DNA from: Acidobacteriota bacterium
GTDB lineage: Bacteria > Acidobacteriota > Thermoanaerobaculia > UBA5066
DNA: 38,671 nt
NCBI GenBank assembly: GCA_003152095.1
Contig: PLZI01000028.1
Location: forward strand, 1-38,671
Direction: 5' to 3'
Each line of letters starts with the position of its first letter. The stretch's first letter is position 1. Of the stretch, positions 1 through 10,235 are shown in pieces. The notes beneath the pieces were generated by a model. That model worked only from the letters and a program-made list of their open reading frames with translations, did no database searches and was not told the origin of the DNA. The translations under genes were made by a program, and so were the position numbers.

Positions 1-695
<695 letters not shown>

Positions 696-723
696 GCGGG
701 GGATCGGGAAAAGAAAGACGCCA

Positions 724-1041
724 ATGGGCAACGACAGAATCCGCATCCGACTCAAGGGTTACGACTACCGGATCCTCGACCAGTCGACGACCGAGATCGT
801 CGACACGGCGCGGCGCTCCGGTGCGAAGGTGGCGGGGCCGATCCCTTTGCCGACGACCATTGCCCGTTGGACGGTTAACCGCTCGCCGCACGTGGACAAG
901 AAATCGCGCGAGCAGTTCGAGATGCGGACGCACAAGCGCCTCCTCGACATCTTCGAGTGGACGCCGCAGACGGTCGACGCGCTCACGAAGCTGGAGCTCC
1001 CGGCCGGCGTCGAAGTCGAAATCCGGACGATGGGCAAGTAG
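724..1041 (+). CDS. rpsJ: 30S ribosomal protein S10
   Basis: S10 is a 30S head protein that in many bacteria also acts in transcription antitermination as NusE. The 105-residue product has normal length and the family signatures [16 protein letters not shown] and GPIPLPT, with a conserved C-terminal [10 protein letters not shown]. The start ATG at 724 follows a purine-rich stretch (GGGAAAAGAAAG). It is the first gene of the S10 cluster; rplC follows after 55 bases, one of the longer gaps in the cluster. Confidence 0.98.
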   Translation: MGNDRIRIRLKGYDYRILDQSTTEIVDTARRSGAKVAGPIPLPTTIARWTVNRSPHVDKKSREQFEMRTHKRLLDIFEWTPQTVDALTKLELPAGVEVEIRTMGK

Positions 1042-1096
1042 GAACGAGAACAAGAGACCGCCCCGTTTCTTCCAGAGACGAGGCGAGGAAAGAAAC

Positions 1097-1753
1097 ATGA
1101 TCAACGGAATTCTGGGACGCAAGATCGGGATGACCCAGGTCTTCGAGGCGGACGGCACGGTCGTGCCGGTCACCGTCGTCGAAGCGGGGCCCTGCCTGGT
1201 CGTCCAGCGAAAGACGAAGGACAACGACGGATACGACGCCCTCCAGCTCGGGCTGGTCGGGCGCGTCTCGCCGCGGCGGCTCACGGCCCCCGCGAAGGGA
1301 CATTTCGAGAAGGCGGGCGTGCCGCCCACGAAGACTCTCGGCGAGGTGCGCTGCGACGCCGACGAGAAGGCGGCGCCGGGCGACAAGGTGCTCTGCGACA
1401 TCTTCGCCGAAAAGGAGCACGTCGACGTCGTCGGCGTCTCCAAGGGCAAGGGTTTTCAGGGCGTCGTCAAGCGCCACGGCTTCGCCGGCGGCGCCGCGAC
1501 TCACGGCTCGATGTTCCACCGGGCGCCGGGCTCGATCGGGCCGTCGGCTTTCCCGTCGCGGGTCTACCCCGGCACGCGGTCCTCGGGCCGCATGGGCGGC
1601 AAGCAGACCACGATGAAGAACCTCATCGTCGTGCGCGTGGACGCGGAAAACCACTTGCTGTATCTCCGGGGCGCGGTTCCGGGAGCTCGAAACACGGTCG
1701 TCAAGATCGTGAAGAAGCTCTCCGGCAAGGCCGGCCGCGGAGCGGCGGCGTAA
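1097..1753 (+). CDS. rplC: 50S ribosomal protein L3
   Basis: L3 is a primary 23S rRNA-binding protein whose loop reaches toward the peptidyl transferase centre. The 218-residue product opens with [17 protein letters not shown] and contains the loop signature [19 protein letters not shown]. The ATG at 1097 is chosen because the protein matches the family from residue 1 and GAGGAAAG precedes it. A 7-bp inverted repeat, GTTTCTT (1065-1071) and AAGAAAC (1090-1096), brackets this ribosome-binding site and could fold over it. That repeat may be chance. Confidence 0.98.
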   Translation: MINGILGRKIGMTQVFEADGTVVPVTVVEAGPCLVVQRKTKDNDGYDALQLGLVGRVSPRRLTAPAKGHFEKAGVPPTKTLGEVRCDADEKAAPGDKVLCDIFAEKEHVDVVGVSKGKGFQGVVKRHGFAGGAATHGSMFHRAPGSIGPSAFPSRVYPGTRSSGRMGGKQTTMKNLIVVRVDAENHLLYLRGAVPGARNTVVKIVKKLSGKAGRGAAA

Positions 1754-1760
1754 AGGGGCG

Positions 1761-2504
1761 ATGATGGCGACGACCAGAAAGACCCCTGCGACGAAGGCCC
1801 CCGCGACGAAGAAGGCCGTGGCCCGGTTGGAGGCGGCGAGCGATGCGAAGACGGGCGCTGCCAAAACGAGCGAAAGCGCGTCGCTCACGCTTCCGCTTCG
1901 CAACCTCAAGGCCGAGACGGTGGGCGAGGTCACGCTGCCGGAGGAGATCTTCGGCGTGCCGTTCCGCCGCCACCTCGTGTGGGAGGTCGTCAAGCAGATC
2001 CGCGCGCGCGAGCACCGCGGCACGCACAAGACGAAGGTCCGCTCCGAGGTTTCCGGCAGCGGCAAGAAGCCGTTCAAGCAGAAGCACACCGGCCGTGCGC
2101 GCCAGGGCGGCGGTCGCCCGCCGATCCACCGGCACGGCGGCACGGCGTTCGGTCCGACTCCGCACTCCTACGACCTGAAGGTCAACGCGAAGGCGAAGAA
2201 GGCGGCCCTCCGCTGCGTCCTCTCCGAGAAGGCGCGCGGAAACCAGGTCGTCCTCCTCGACACGCTCGAGCTCGGCAGCCACCGGACGAAGGATTTCGCG
2301 GGCGTGCTCGCGAAGCTCGGCGTCGCGGGGAAGGCGCTCGTCCTCGACCGGAAGGACAACGTCAACCTCTCCCGCGCCGCGGCCAACAACCCGAAGGTCG
2401 TCGCGATGGACGTCCTCGGCATCAATGTCTACGACGCGCTGAACGCCGGCACGCTCGTCTTCTCCGAAGACGCGCTCCGGACGGCCATCGAGGTGCTTGC
2501 ATGA
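1761..2504 (+). CDS. rplD: 50S ribosomal protein L4 with N-terminal extension
   Basis: L4 binds 23S rRNA and lines the exit tunnel; in some bacteria it represses the S10 operon. At 247 residues it is longer than the usual 200 to 210. Residues 1 to about 36 form an Ala/Thr/Lys-rich extension. The normal core follows, with the tunnel-loop signature KKPFKQKHTGRARQGG and RRHLVWEVVKQIRA. Two adjacent ATGs (1761 and 1764) are possible. The second has better spacing from AAGGGG, so the start is uncertain by one codon. It overlaps rplW by 4 bases. Confidence 0.97.
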   Translation: MMATTRKTPATKAPATKKAVARLEAASDAKTGAAKTSESASLTLPLRNLKAETVGEVTLPEEIFGVPFRRHLVWEVVKQIRAREHRGTHKTKVRSEVSGSGKKPFKQKHTGRARQGGGRPPIHRHGGTAFGPTPHSYDLKVNAKAKKAALRCVLSEKARGNQVVLLDTLELGSHRTKDFAGVLAKLGVAGKALVLDRKDNVNLSRAAANNPKVVAMDVLGINVYDALNAGTLVFSEDALRTAIEVLA

Positions 2505-2800
2505 GCGAGAGAACGATGCAGTCCGTGCTCGTGCGCCCCGTCCTCACGGAGCGCTCCACGTCGATGAGCCAGACGCAGAACGTCCTCACGTTCGACGTCG
2601 CCAAGGGCGCGAACAAGATCCAGATCCGCAAGGCCGTCGAGGCCCTCTTCCAGGTCAAGGTCGAGGCCGTCCGCGTCGTCGCCATCGGCGGGAAGATCAA
2701 GAAGGTCGGCAAGTCGATCGGCCGGGCCCAGGACCGCAAGAAGGCCTACGTGAAGCTGGCGAAGGGCCAAAAGCTTCCGGCCCTCTTCGAAGGGGTGTAA
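2501..2800 (+). CDS. rplW: 50S ribosomal protein L23
   Basis: L23 sits at the tunnel exit and docks trigger factor and SRP. The 99-residue product starts at the ATG that overlaps the rplD stop as ATGA. It shows the family pattern VRPVLTERST and FDVAKGANKIQIRKAVEALFQVKVEAV, followed by the basic GKIKKVGKSIGRAQDRKKAYVKL. Length is normal. Translational coupling to rplD is likely from the overlap. rplB follows after 6 bases. Confidence 0.97.
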   Translation: MSERTMQSVLVRPVLTERSTSMSQTQNVLTFDVAKGANKIQIRKAVEALFQVKVEAVRVVAIGGKIKKVGKSIGRAQDRKKAYVKLAKGQKLPALFEGV

Positions 2801-2806
2801 CGCGCC

Positions 2807-3628
<822 letters not shown>

Positions 3629-3644
3629 GGATTCGAGGAAAAAC

Positions 3645-3998
3645 ATGTCTCGTTCCACGAAAAAGGGGCCGTTCGTCGACACGCCGCTCCTCGAGAAGCT
3701 CACCGCGATGAACGCGGCGGGGGAGAAGCGCGTTCTGAAGACCTGGTCGCGCCGCTCGACGATCCTGCCCGACATGGTCGGCCACACGCTCGCCGTCCAC
3801 AACGGCAAGAAGTTCATTCCCGTTTACATCTCGGAGAACATGGTCGGGCACAAGCTCGGCGAGTTCTCGCCCACGCGCACCTTCAAGGGCCACTCAGGCA
3901 AGAAGGTCGAAAAGGGCGCCACGCCGGGCGCACCCGGCGCGCCGGGCGCACCGGGCGCGCCGGGTGCCGGAGCTGCCGTGCCGGCGGCGAAGGCCTGA
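3645..3998 (+). CDS. rpsS: 30S ribosomal protein S19 with Pro-Gly-Ala repeat tail
   Basis: S19 is a 30S head protein that contacts S13 and A-site tRNA. Residues 1 to about 90 match the family ([48 protein letters not shown]). The usual length is about 92; here there are 117 residues because of a collagen-like tail of five Pro-Gly-Ala units and GAAVPAAKA. The tail follows [10 protein letters not shown] without a frame problem, so it is not a read-through artefact. The start is preceded by GAGGA. The tail's function is unknown. Confidence 0.97.
   Translation: MSRSTKKGPFVDTPLLEKLTAMNAAGEKRVLKTWSRRSTILPDMVGHTLAVHNGKKFIPVYISENMVGHKLGEFSPTRTFKGHSGKKVEKGATPGAPGAPGAPGAPGAGAAVPAAKA
3924..3968 (+). 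repeat. Five tandem 9-base units encoding Pro-Gly-Ala in rpsS
   Basis: Five consecutive units of the form CCN-GGN-GCN encode the S19 tail. The third base of the Ala codon alternates between GCA and GCG, giving an 18-base higher period with one silent difference. This suggests duplication of an 18-base unit. The tract is a possible site of length variation between strains. Confidence 0.9.
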
Positions 3999-4009
3999 GG
4001 AGCAAAGCG

Positions 4010-4672
4010 ATGCAAGCCATAGCCCGTCTCCTCCATTACCGGGGGTCAGCCCAGAAGATCCGGCTCGTCGCCGACCTCATCCGGATGAAGCCCGTCGGCA
4101 AAGCGCTCGCGACCCTGCGCACGACGCGCAAGAGCTGCTCGCCCGACCTCCTCAAGCTCGTGGAATCCGCGCTCGCGAATGCCCGCCAGAACGAGTCCGG
4201 CGTGGACGCGGATGCGCTCGTCGTCGCGAGAATCCACGTCGACGAGGCGGGCCGCAAGCCTCTGCAGCGCAACTCGATGATCCGCGCGATCTCGAACTAC
4301 AAGAAACGCTTTGCGCGCCCGCGCTTCATGAGCGGTCCGCAGGGCCGCATGTGGCTCGTGCCGCGCCCCTTCTGCCACGTGACGGTCGTCCTGTCGGATG
4401 ACGCCGCCGCGCGGAAGGAAGCGGGTCTCAAGGCCGAGGCCCCGAAGCCACTCGTGAAGAAGCGCCAGGGCCGCGTCGCGGCCGCCGTCTCCGCCGCGGC
4501 GCATCGCCCCGGCCGCGAGAATCGGGCGGTCGAGCGGGCGCACAAGAAGGTGCAGGCTGACGAGAGACGGGCCGACCGGATCGAAGCTGCGGAAGCCAAG
4601 CCCGCGGGGCCGAAGAGCGAAAAGCACGAGAAGAAGTCGAAAAAGCCGACGAAGCCGGAATCGGCCGGGTAA
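4010..4672 (+). CDS. rplV: 50S ribosomal protein L22 with long basic C-terminal extension
   Basis: L22 helps form the exit tunnel and binds all six 23S domains. Residues 1 to about 131 are the L22 body: ARLLHYRGSAQKIRLVADLIR, LLKLVESALANA, and RPRFMSGPQGR before the C-terminal strand HVTVVLSDD. The family norm is about 110 to 115 residues. Here about 90 more follow, rich in Ala, Lys, Glu and Arg and probably disordered. The extension stays in frame and ends 12 bases before rpsC. Its role is unknown; tails of this kind also occur on L29 and L17 in this window. Confidence 0.96.
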   Translation: MQAIARLLHYRGSAQKIRLVADLIRMKPVGKALATLRTTRKSCSPDLLKLVESALANARQNESGVDADALVVARIHVDEAGRKPLQRNSMIRAISNYKKRFARPRFMSGPQGRMWLVPRPFCHVTVVLSDDAAARKEAGLKAEAPKPLVKKRQGRVAAAVSAAAHRPGRENRAVERAHKKVQADERRADRIEAAEAKPAGPKSEKHEKKSKKPTKPESAG

Positions 4673-4684
4673 CGGGAGCACACG

Positions 4685-5332
4685 ATGGGTCAGAAAGTTC
4701 ACCCCTACGGTTTTCGCATCGGCTACAACCGCACCTGGCATTCGCGCTGGTATGCCGAGAAGGACTACCTCAAGTTCCTGCACGACGACTTGAAGCTCCG
4801 CGAGGAGCTCAAGCGGGACCTCGCGAACGCGGCCGTTTCCGAGGTGGAGATCGAGCGCGGGAACAAGCTGAAGATCAACATCATGACCGCCCGTCCCGGC
4901 GTGATCATTGGGAAGAAGGGCGCTTCCGTGGACCAGCTCCGCGACCGGCTGCAACAGCGGCTCGGGAAGGACATCCACGTGAACATCGTCGAGATCCAGC
5001 GCCCCGAGACGGACGCCCAGCTCGTCGCCGAGTCCATCGCGATGCAGCTCGAGCGCCGCGTCGCGTTCCGCCGGGCGATGAAGAAGGGCATGGAGTCCGC
5101 GTTCCGGTTCGGTGCGCAGGGCATCAAGATCCGTTGTGGCGGCCGCCTCAACGGCGCCGAGATCGCGCGCTCGGAGTGGTATCAGGAGGGCCGCCTCCCG
5201 CTCCACACGCTCAAGGCCGACATCGACTACGGCTTCGCCGAGGCGCGCACGACCTACGGAAAGATCGGCGTCAAGTGCTGGATCTACAAGGGCGACCTGC
5301 ATCGGGCCAAGTCGCGCCGGAAAGTTGCGTAA
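4685..5332 (+). CDS. rpsC: 30S ribosomal protein S3
   Basis: S3 lies at the mRNA entry tunnel and has helicase activity with S4 and S5. The 215-residue product shows [24 protein letters not shown], the KH-domain motif [17 protein letters not shown], and the C-terminal domain with [23 protein letters not shown] and [14 protein letters not shown]. Length is normal for the family. The ATG at 4685 has GGGAG upstream. Confidence 0.98.
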   Translation: MGQKVHPYGFRIGYNRTWHSRWYAEKDYLKFLHDDLKLREELKRDLANAAVSEVEIERGNKLKINIMTARPGVIIGKKGASVDQLRDRLQQRLGKDIHVNIVEIQRPETDAQLVAESIAMQLERRVAFRRAMKKGMESAFRFGAQGIKIRCGGRLNGAEIARSEWYQEGRLPLHTLKADIDYGFAEARTTYGKIGVKCWIYKGDLHRAKSRRKVA

Positions 5333-5344
5333 GGAAGACCTCTC

Positions 5345-5770
5345 ATGTTGATGCCGTCAAAGGTCAAGTATCGGAAGCAGCAGCGCGGCCGTATGCGCGG
5401 CACGGCGCATAAAGGCTCGGATCTCTCGAACGGGGAGTACGGGCTGCAGGCGCTCGAGCCGGGCTGGCTCACCGCGCGCCAGATCGAGGCGGGCCGCGTC
5501 GCGGTCCAGCGCCACGTGAAGCGCGGCGGAAAGCTGTGGATCCGCGTGTTCCCGGACAAGCCGATCACGAAGAAGCCCGCGGAAACCCGTATGGGCAAGG
5601 GCAAGGGTGCGCCCGAGGGCTGGGTCTGCGTCATCAAGCCCGCCCGCATTCTCTTCGAGATGGAAGGCGTCGACGAGAAGACGGCGCGCGAGGCCTTCGG
5701 CCTCGCGGCCGACAAGATCGGGATCAAGACCCGATTCGTGTCGCGCACGTTCCTGGCGACGGTGAGGTGA
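5345..5770 (+). CDS. rplP: 50S ribosomal protein L16
   Basis: L16 binds near the A site and organises tRNA binding on the 50S. The 141-residue product has the family start [19 protein letters not shown] and the conserved [23 protein letters not shown] later in-frame ATG exists, but the upstream one at 5345 matches the family and has AAGGAAG before it. It ends two bases before rpmC. Confidence 0.98.
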   Translation: MLMPSKVKYRKQQRGRMRGTAHKGSDLSNGEYGLQALEPGWLTARQIEAGRVAVQRHVKRGGKLWIRVFPDKPITKKPAETRMGKGKGAPEGWVCVIKPARILFEMEGVDEKTAREAFGLAADKIGIKTRFVSRTFLATVR

Positions 5771-5772
5771 CG

Positions 5773-6270
5773 ATGAAGATCCAGGCCATGCTCGACTGGT
5801 CCCCCGAGGAGAAGGCCGCCAAGGCGAAGGAGTGGGCGCAGTCCCTCTTCACGCTCCGCCTCCAGAAGGCCACGGGCCAACTCGAGAACCCGATGAAGAT
5901 CAAGGAGCTCCGGAAGGACATCGCCCGCCTGAAGACCGCGCAGCACATGACTGCGGCGGAGGAGGCGGCGGCGGCGGCGCATGAAGTGGCTCAGGGGACG
6001 GCGGCCGAAGAGAAGATTCCTGCGAATGAAAAGAAAACTGGCGCGGTGCCGAAGTCGGCGCGTTCGGCTGGTGCATCCGGCAAGGGCGCGAAGAAGCGCG
6101 CGGCAGCCCACAAGAAGAACGCGGCAGCCCACAAGAAGAAGACGAGCGGCGCGGCTGCCAAGCCCCACGCACCTTCCAAGAAATCTGCGGGCGCGTCCGG
6201 CGAGAAAGCGGGCCGCTCGAAGGCCAAGTCCGCTCCCGCAAAGACCGGCACGAAAAGCAAGAAGAAGTAG
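5773..6270 (+). CDS. rpmC: 50S ribosomal protein L29 with about 100-residue C-terminal extension
   Basis: L29 sits beside L23 at the tunnel exit. Residues 1 to about 60 are L29: an N-terminal helix followed by [32 protein letters not shown]. The usual protein is 60 to 70 residues; this one has 165. The rest is Ala/Lys/Ser-rich and includes two copies of AAAHKKN. The extension carries one pair of the AT-rich arms seen elsewhere in the window (6014-6033 and 6172-6188). A tail here would emerge near the nascent-chain exit. That placement is inferred from the family's location. Confidence 0.95.
   Translation: MKIQAMLDWSPEEKAAKAKEWAQSLFTLRLQKATGQLENPMKIKELRKDIARLKTAQHMTAAEEAAAAAHEVAQGTAAEEKIPANEKKTGAVPKSARSAGASGKGAKKRAAAHKKNAAAHKKKTSGAAAKPHAPSKKSAGASGEKAGRSKAKSAPAKTGTKSKKK
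6014..6188. repeat. Inverted AT-rich arm pair in rpmC extension (weak copy)
   Basis: The left arm AGATTCCTGCGAATGAAAAG (6014-6033) resembles the window-wide core GATTTCTTNGAAGG only loosely. The right arm CCTTCCAAGAAATCTGC (6172-6188) is close to the complement of the core. Both lie in the non-conserved L29 tail and are in frame. This is the most degenerate of the eight pairs. Confidence 0.4.
6100..6140 (+). repeat. Direct repeat, 21-base period, in rpmC
   Basis: GCGGCAGCCCACAAGAAGAA occurs at 6100-6119 and again at 6121-6140. It encodes two AAAHKKN units in the L29 extension. The two copies are identical at the DNA level, which points to a recent duplication. Confidence 0.85.
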
Positions 6271-6286
6271 TCCGTAACAGGAAGCA

Positions 6287-6703
6287 GTGAGCACGACCAT
6301 GAGCAGCACCCCGAACACCCAGCCGGAGGCCGGCGTATCTTCCACGGCCGCCGAGCCACGGCACACCCGCAAGGTCGGGACCGTCGTCTCGAACAAGATG
6401 GAAAAGACCGTGGTCGTCGAGGTCTCGCGCCTCGTCAAGCACGAGCGCTACGGCCGCTACCAGAAGAAGTCGGCGCGCTTTCTGGCGGACGACCGCGTCC
6501 TGAAAGCCCAGCCCGGCGACACCGTGGAGATCGAGGAAACCCGGCCTCTCTCGGCCCGCAAGCGCTGGCGCGTGACCGCGATCGTGACGAAGGGCCGCGT
6601 TGCGGTCTCCGACACGGCCGACGTTCCGGGGAGCGGGAAGAAGGTCGCGGAGAAAAAAGTGCCCGCGAAGAATGCGTCTCGGCCGGCACGGAGGGCGTCA
6701 TGA
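6287..6703 (+). CDS. rpsQ: 30S ribosomal protein S17 with extensions at both ends
   Basis: S17 is a primary 16S-binding OB-fold protein. The core is clear: [38 protein letters not shown] and [20 protein letters not shown]. The family norm is about 85 residues. Here an N-terminal Ser/Thr/Pro stretch of about 27 and a basic C-terminal tail bring it to 138. The GTG at 6287 is chosen because AGGA lies 4 bases before it. ATG at 6299 is the alternative and has no good ribosome-binding site. The 3' end overlaps rplN as ATGA. Confidence 0.94.
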   Translation: MSTTMSSTPNTQPEAGVSSTAAEPRHTRKVGTVVSNKMEKTVVVEVSRLVKHERYGRYQKKSARFLADDRVLKAQPGDTVEIEETRPLSARKRWRVTAIVTKGRVAVSDTADVPGSGKKVAEKKVPAKNASRPARRAS

Positions 6704-7074
6704 TTCAGATGGGGACGATCCTCGAGGTCGCGGACAACTCGGGCGCCCGCCGGCTCGCCTGCATCAAGGTGCAGGGCGGCTCGACGGGTGACTTTGGCCG
6801 GATCGGCGACGTCATCACGTGCTCGGTGAAAGAGTCGAATCCCGACGCGCCGGACACGGTCAAGAAGGGCAAGGTCGTCAGAGCCGTCATCGTGCGCACG
6901 GTGCGCGAGCACCGGCGCCGCGACGGCAGCTACATCAAGTTCGACACGAACGCCGCCGTCCTCGTCAACGATGAAAAGGAGCCGATCGGCACCCGCGTGT
7001 TCGGGCCGGTCGCGCGCGAGCTCCGCGAGAAGAAGTTCATGAAGATCATCTCGCTGGCTCCGGAAGTCATCTGA
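6700..7074 (+). CDS. rplN: 50S ribosomal protein L14
   Basis: L14 lies at the subunit interface. The 124-residue product begins [24 protein letters not shown] and carries [28 protein letters not shown], with [27 protein letters not shown] at the end. All are standard for the family, and the length is normal. Its ATG overlaps the rpsQ stop. Confidence 0.98.
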   Translation: MIQMGTILEVADNSGARRLACIKVQGGSTGDFGRIGDVITCSVKESNPDAPDTVKKGKVVRAVIVRTVREHRRRDGSYIKFDTNAAVLVNDEKEPIGTRVFGPVARELREKKFMKIISLAPEVI

Positions 7075-7076
7075 CC

Positions 7077-7442
7077 ATGAAGAAGAAGCAGCCGACGTAC
7101 GCCGGGAAGCGCCGGATCCGCAAGGACGACCTCGTCGTCGTCCTGACGGGGAAGGACCGCGGGGCTCGCGGAAAGGTCCTCAAGATGCTGCCCGAGAAGG
7201 GCCGCGCGGTCGTCGAGGGCGTGAACAAGATCAAGCGGGCCACGCGCGCGAACCCGCAGAAGAACATCAAGGGCGGCATCCTCGAGCGCGAGGCGCCGAT
7301 CGCCCTCTCGAACCTCATGCTCGTCGACCCCGAGGGTGGCAAGCCGACGCGCGTGGGGATCCGTCCGGAGGGCGGCGAGTGGGTGCGCTACGCCAAGAAG
7401 AGCGGGACGACGATCGGCACGCTCCGGCCGGCGGGCGAGTGA
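7077..7442 (+). CDS. rplX: 50S ribosomal protein L24
   Basis: L24 is an assembly-initiator protein of the large subunit. The 121-residue product has the KOW motif ([24 protein letters not shown]) near residues 15 to 40. [30 protein letters not shown] follows, as in the family. The ATG is two bases after the rplN stop. Its ribosome-binding site lies inside the end of rplN, so coupling is likely. Confidence 0.97.
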   Translation: MKKKQPTYAGKRRIRKDDLVVVLTGKDRGARGKVLKMLPEKGRAVVEGVNKIKRATRANPQKNIKGGILEREAPIALSNLMLVDPEGGKPTRVGIRPEGGEWVRYAKKSGTTIGTLRPAGE

Positions 7443-7449
7443 GGACGAC

Positions 7450-7995
7450 ATGAGCACTCCACGTCTCGCCGAGAAGTACCGAAAAGACGTCATCCCGGTC
7501 CTGAAGAAGGAATTCGGGATCGACAACCCGATGGCCGTTCCGAAGGTGGAGAAGGTCGTCCTCAACATGGGGATCGGCGAGGCCATTACGAACGCGAAGC
7601 TCGTCGATACCGCCGCCGAGGAGCTCACGAAGATCGCCGGCCAGCGGGCAGTGGTCACGCGGGCGAAGAAATCCATCGCCACGTTCAAGCTGCGCGCCGG
7701 AATGCCGATCGGCTGTCGCGTGACGTTGCGGGGCGAGCGGATGTACGAGTTCCTCGATCGCCTCATGAACGTCGCGCTCCCGCGCGTCCGCGACTTCCGC
7801 GGCGTGCCGACGCGCGCGTTCGACGGCCGGGGCAACTACACGCTCGGCGTCAAGGATCACCTCATCTTCCCCGAGATCGACCCCACGAAAATCGACAAGT
7901 CCAAGGGTCTCAACGTCACCATCGTCACGACGGCAGGCTCGGATGACCGGGCCCGGGTTCTTCTGAAGGAACTCGGAATGCCGTTCGGTCGATAG
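7450..7995 (+). CDS. rplE: 50S ribosomal protein L5
   Basis: L5 binds 5S rRNA and contacts P-site tRNA. The start is the ATG at 7450, giving 181 residues as expected. An upstream in-frame start at 7336 would lie inside rplX and is not used. Signatures are [47 protein letters not shown], and [17 protein letters not shown]. Confidence 0.98.
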   Translation: MSTPRLAEKYRKDVIPVLKKEFGIDNPMAVPKVEKVVLNMGIGEAITNAKLVDTAAEELTKIAGQRAVVTRAKKSIATFKLRAGMPIGCRVTLRGERMYEFLDRLMNVALPRVRDFRGVPTRAFDGRGNYTLGVKDHLIFPEIDPTKIDKSKGLNVTIVTTAGSDDRARVLLKELGMPFGR

Positions 7996-8021
7996 ATCAA
8001 GCAAGGTCAAGGAGCGCAGGC

Positions 8022-8207
8022 ATGGCTCGTCGCGCCGCCATCATCAAGGCGAATTCGAAATTGAAGTACGCGATCCGGAAGCGAAACCGCTGCATGCGCT
8101 GCGGGCGTCCGCGTGCTTTCCTCCGCAAGTTCGGCTTGTGCCGCATCTGCTTCCGGAACCTCGCGCTCGCGGGCTACGTGCCCGGAGTGACGAAGGCGTC
8201 GTGGTGA
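8022..8207 (+). CDS. rpsN: 30S ribosomal protein S14, zinc-binding short form
   Basis: S14 is a 30S head protein. The 61-residue product is the short type with a zinc ribbon: C-x2-C in NRCMRCGRP and C-x2-C in [11 protein letters not shown], ending [11 protein letters not shown]. It begins [11 protein letters not shown], close to the family's MAkkam. The start at 8022 is preceded by AAGGAGCG. Confidence 0.98.
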   Translation: MARRAAIIKANSKLKYAIRKRNRCMRCGRPRAFLRKFGLCRICFRNLALAGYVPGVTKASW

Positions 8208-8217
8208 GGAGGAGACG

Positions 8218-8616
8218 ATGAACATCAGCGATCCCGTCTCCGATCTCCTCGCGCGCCTGAGGAACGCCCTGTCCGCCCGGCACGAGAAGGCCGACGTCCC
8301 GTCGTCGCGCTTCAAAGTCGAGTTGGCTCGCATCCTCAAGGACGAGGGTTACATCAAGAACTTCAAGGTCATGGACGACCGGGGCGGAAGCCTCCTGCGC
8401 CTCTACCTGAAGTACGACGACGCGGGGAACCCGGTCATCCACGGGTTGACGCGATCGAGCAAGCCCGGCCGGCGCTTCTATGCCGGCAAGGACGAGCTCC
8501 CGGAGGTCCTCGGCGGCCTCGGCGTCGCCATCGTGTCCACCTCGCAGGGTCTCCTCTCCGGCAACGACGCGAAAAAGCGCGGCGTCGGCGGCGAGGTCGT
8601 CTGCACGGTGTGGTGA
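8218..8616 (+). CDS. rpsH: 30S ribosomal protein S8
   Basis: S8 is a primary 16S rRNA-binding protein and in E. coli the spc-operon repressor. The 132-residue product has DPVSDLLARLRNA at the start, FKVELARILKDEGYIKNF, and the C-terminal STSQGLLSGNDAKKRGVGGEVVCTVW, which is diagnostic. A strong GAGGAGGAG precedes the ATG. Confidence 0.98.
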   Translation: MNISDPVSDLLARLRNALSARHEKADVPSSRFKVELARILKDEGYIKNFKVMDDRGGSLLRLYLKYDDAGNPVIHGLTRSSKPGRRFYAGKDELPEVLGGLGVAIVSTSQGLLSGNDAKKRGVGGEVVCTVW

Positions 8617-8625
8617 GGAACGCCC

Positions 8626-9183
8626 ATGTCTCGAGTCGGTAAGAAACCCATCACCATTCCCAAGGGAGTGGACGTCCAGATCGCGGGCTCGATCGTCACG
8701 GTCAAGGGGCCGAAGGGCTCCGTCGTGACGCCGATTCTCGCGGGCGTGTCCGTCGAGAAGAAGGACGGCCTCCTCAACCTCGTGCGCGGCGGCGAGGAGA
8801 AGAAGGACAAGGCTCTCCACGGACTGAACCGCGCCCTCCTCCAGAACGCCGTGCTCGGCGTGACCGACGGCTTCAAGCGAGAGATCGACCTCGTCGGCAT
8901 CGGCTTCAAGGCCGAGGTCAAGGGGAAGAACGTCGTGTTCAGCGTCGGCTTCTCGCACGTCGTGACGTTCCCGATGCCCGACGGCATCAAGGTCGACGTT
9001 GCTCCGGACGCGAAGGCCAAGGACATCACACACGTCATCGTGACCGGCGTCGACAAGCAGAAGGTCGGCCAGACGGCCACCGAGATTCGCGGCATCCGTC
9101 CGCCGGACCCGTACAAACTGAAGGGATTCCGCTTCGTCGGCGAAGTCCTGAAGAAGAAGGCCGGCAAGGCCACGGGCAAGTAA
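8626..9183 (+). CDS. rplF: 50S ribosomal protein L6
   Basis: L6 lies near the factor-binding site of the 50S. The 185-residue product starts MSRVGKKPITIPKGVDV and holds the two L6 repeats. GLNRALLQNAVLGVTDGFKREIDLVGIGF marks the junction and TATEIRGIRPPDPYKLKGFRF the C-terminal signature. Length is normal. Confidence 0.98.
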   Translation: MSRVGKKPITIPKGVDVQIAGSIVTVKGPKGSVVTPILAGVSVEKKDGLLNLVRGGEEKKDKALHGLNRALLQNAVLGVTDGFKREIDLVGIGFKAEVKGKNVVFSVGFSHVVTFPMPDGIKVDVAPDAKAKDITHVIVTGVDKQKVGQTATEIRGIRPPDPYKLKGFRFVGEVLKKKAGKATGK

Positions 9184-9201
9184 GGTAGGGAAGCAGGCAC
9201 C

Positions 9202-9570
9202 ATGGACAAGGCACAGGCCCGGGTTGAAGCGAAAACGCGCATCCACGCGCGCATCCGGCGGAAGGTCAAAGGCACGGCCGAACGGCCGCGCCTCGCGGTT
9301 TCCCGCACCCTTCGCTGGATCTCCGTGCAGGTCATCGACGACGCCGCCGGCACGACTCTCGCCCACGCGACGTCGCGCGAGGAAGGCGTGCGCGGGAAGG
9401 CGAAGAGCGCGGCCAACAAGACGGCCGCCGTCAAGGTGGGGGCGCTCATCGCCGAGCGCGCCCAGGCAAAGGGGATCCTCGCGGTCGTCTTCGACCGCGG
9501 CGGCCATCTCTACCACGGCAACGTGAAAGCGCTCGCGGAAGCCGCTCGCGAGAAGGGGTTGAAGTTTTGA
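9202..9570 (+). CDS. rplR: 50S ribosomal protein L18
   Basis: L18 binds 5S rRNA with L5. The 122-residue product shows [20 protein letters not shown], the middle [19 protein letters not shown], and the C-terminal [32 protein letters not shown]. All match the family. The stop overlaps the TTG start of rpsE (TTGA). Confidence 0.98.
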   Translation: MDKAQARVEAKTRIHARIRRKVKGTAERPRLAVSRTLRWISVQVIDDAAGTTLAHATSREEGVRGKAKSAANKTAAVKVGALIAERAQAKGILAVVFDRGGHLYHGNVKALAEAAREKGLKF

Positions 9571-10235
9571 GCAGCAACGCGCCGACCAATCGTCCCCCGC
9601 GTCCGAACCGTCCCGGCGGCCGCTCCGGCGGTCCCGGCGGCCCGCCGCAGCGCCCGCCGGGCGCTCTCGGTGAAGGCCGCGCGGGAGCCGACCTCATCGA
9701 TCACGTCGTGCACATCAACCGCGTGACCAAGGTCGTCAAGGGCGGCAAGAACTTCTCCTTCTCGGCCCTTGTCGTCGTGGGCGACGGACATGGCCGCGTC
9801 GGCTACGGCGCTGGCAAAGCGAAGGAAGTTCCGATGGCCATCAAGAAGGGGATCGAGATGGCGAAGAAGAAGATGATCAGCGTTCCGCTGAAGGGCAAGA
9901 CGATCCCGCATCCGATCGTCGGCCACTACGGCGCGGGCCGCGTCATGCTCAAGCCGGCCTCCGAGGGCACGGGCGTCATCGCGGGTGGCGCCGTCCGCGC
10001 CGTACTCGAGTCGGCGGGCGTCCAGAACATTCTGACGAAGTCGCTCGGCACGACGAATCCCCACAACGTCGTCAAGGCCACGTTCGACGCGCTACTGCAC
10101 CTGCAGCTCGAGTCGACGATCGCGAGGGCCCGCGGCGTGGGCAGCGGCGAGCCGAAGGCGGAAGCGGTCCCGGCGGCCCCGGTTCCGGCAGCGCCGGCGG
10201 TGGCGGCTCCGGAGACCACGGAGAAGATCGGATGA
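9567..10235 (+). CDS. rpsE: 30S ribosomal protein S5 with extensions at both ends
   Basis: S5 lies near the decoding centre and affects fidelity. The core runs from about residue 36 ([31 protein letters not shown]) through [18 protein letters not shown] to [17 protein letters not shown]. An N-terminal Pro/Gly/Arg tract of about 33 residues and an Ala/Pro-rich tail of about 35 bring it to 222. The start is a TTG (9567) overlapping the rplR stop, with AAGGGG about 10 bases upstream. No ATG lies before the core, so TTG is the best choice. Confidence 0.95.
   Translation: MSSNAPTNRPPRPNRPGGRSGGPGGPPQRPPGALGEGRAGADLIDHVVHINRVTKVVKGGKNFSFSALVVVGDGHGRVGYGAGKAKEVPMAIKKGIEMAKKKMISVPLKGKTIPHPIVGHYGAGRVMLKPASEGTGVIAGGAVRAVLESAGVQNILTKSLGTTNPHNVVKATFDALLHLQLESTIARARGVGSGEPKAEAVPAAPVPAAPAVAAPETTEKIG

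Noticed and set aside
3924-3968. Repeat tract considered as a CRISPR or regulatory repeat
   Set aside because: Units are 9 bases with no spacers, lie in frame within rpsS and code for Pro-Gly-Ala.
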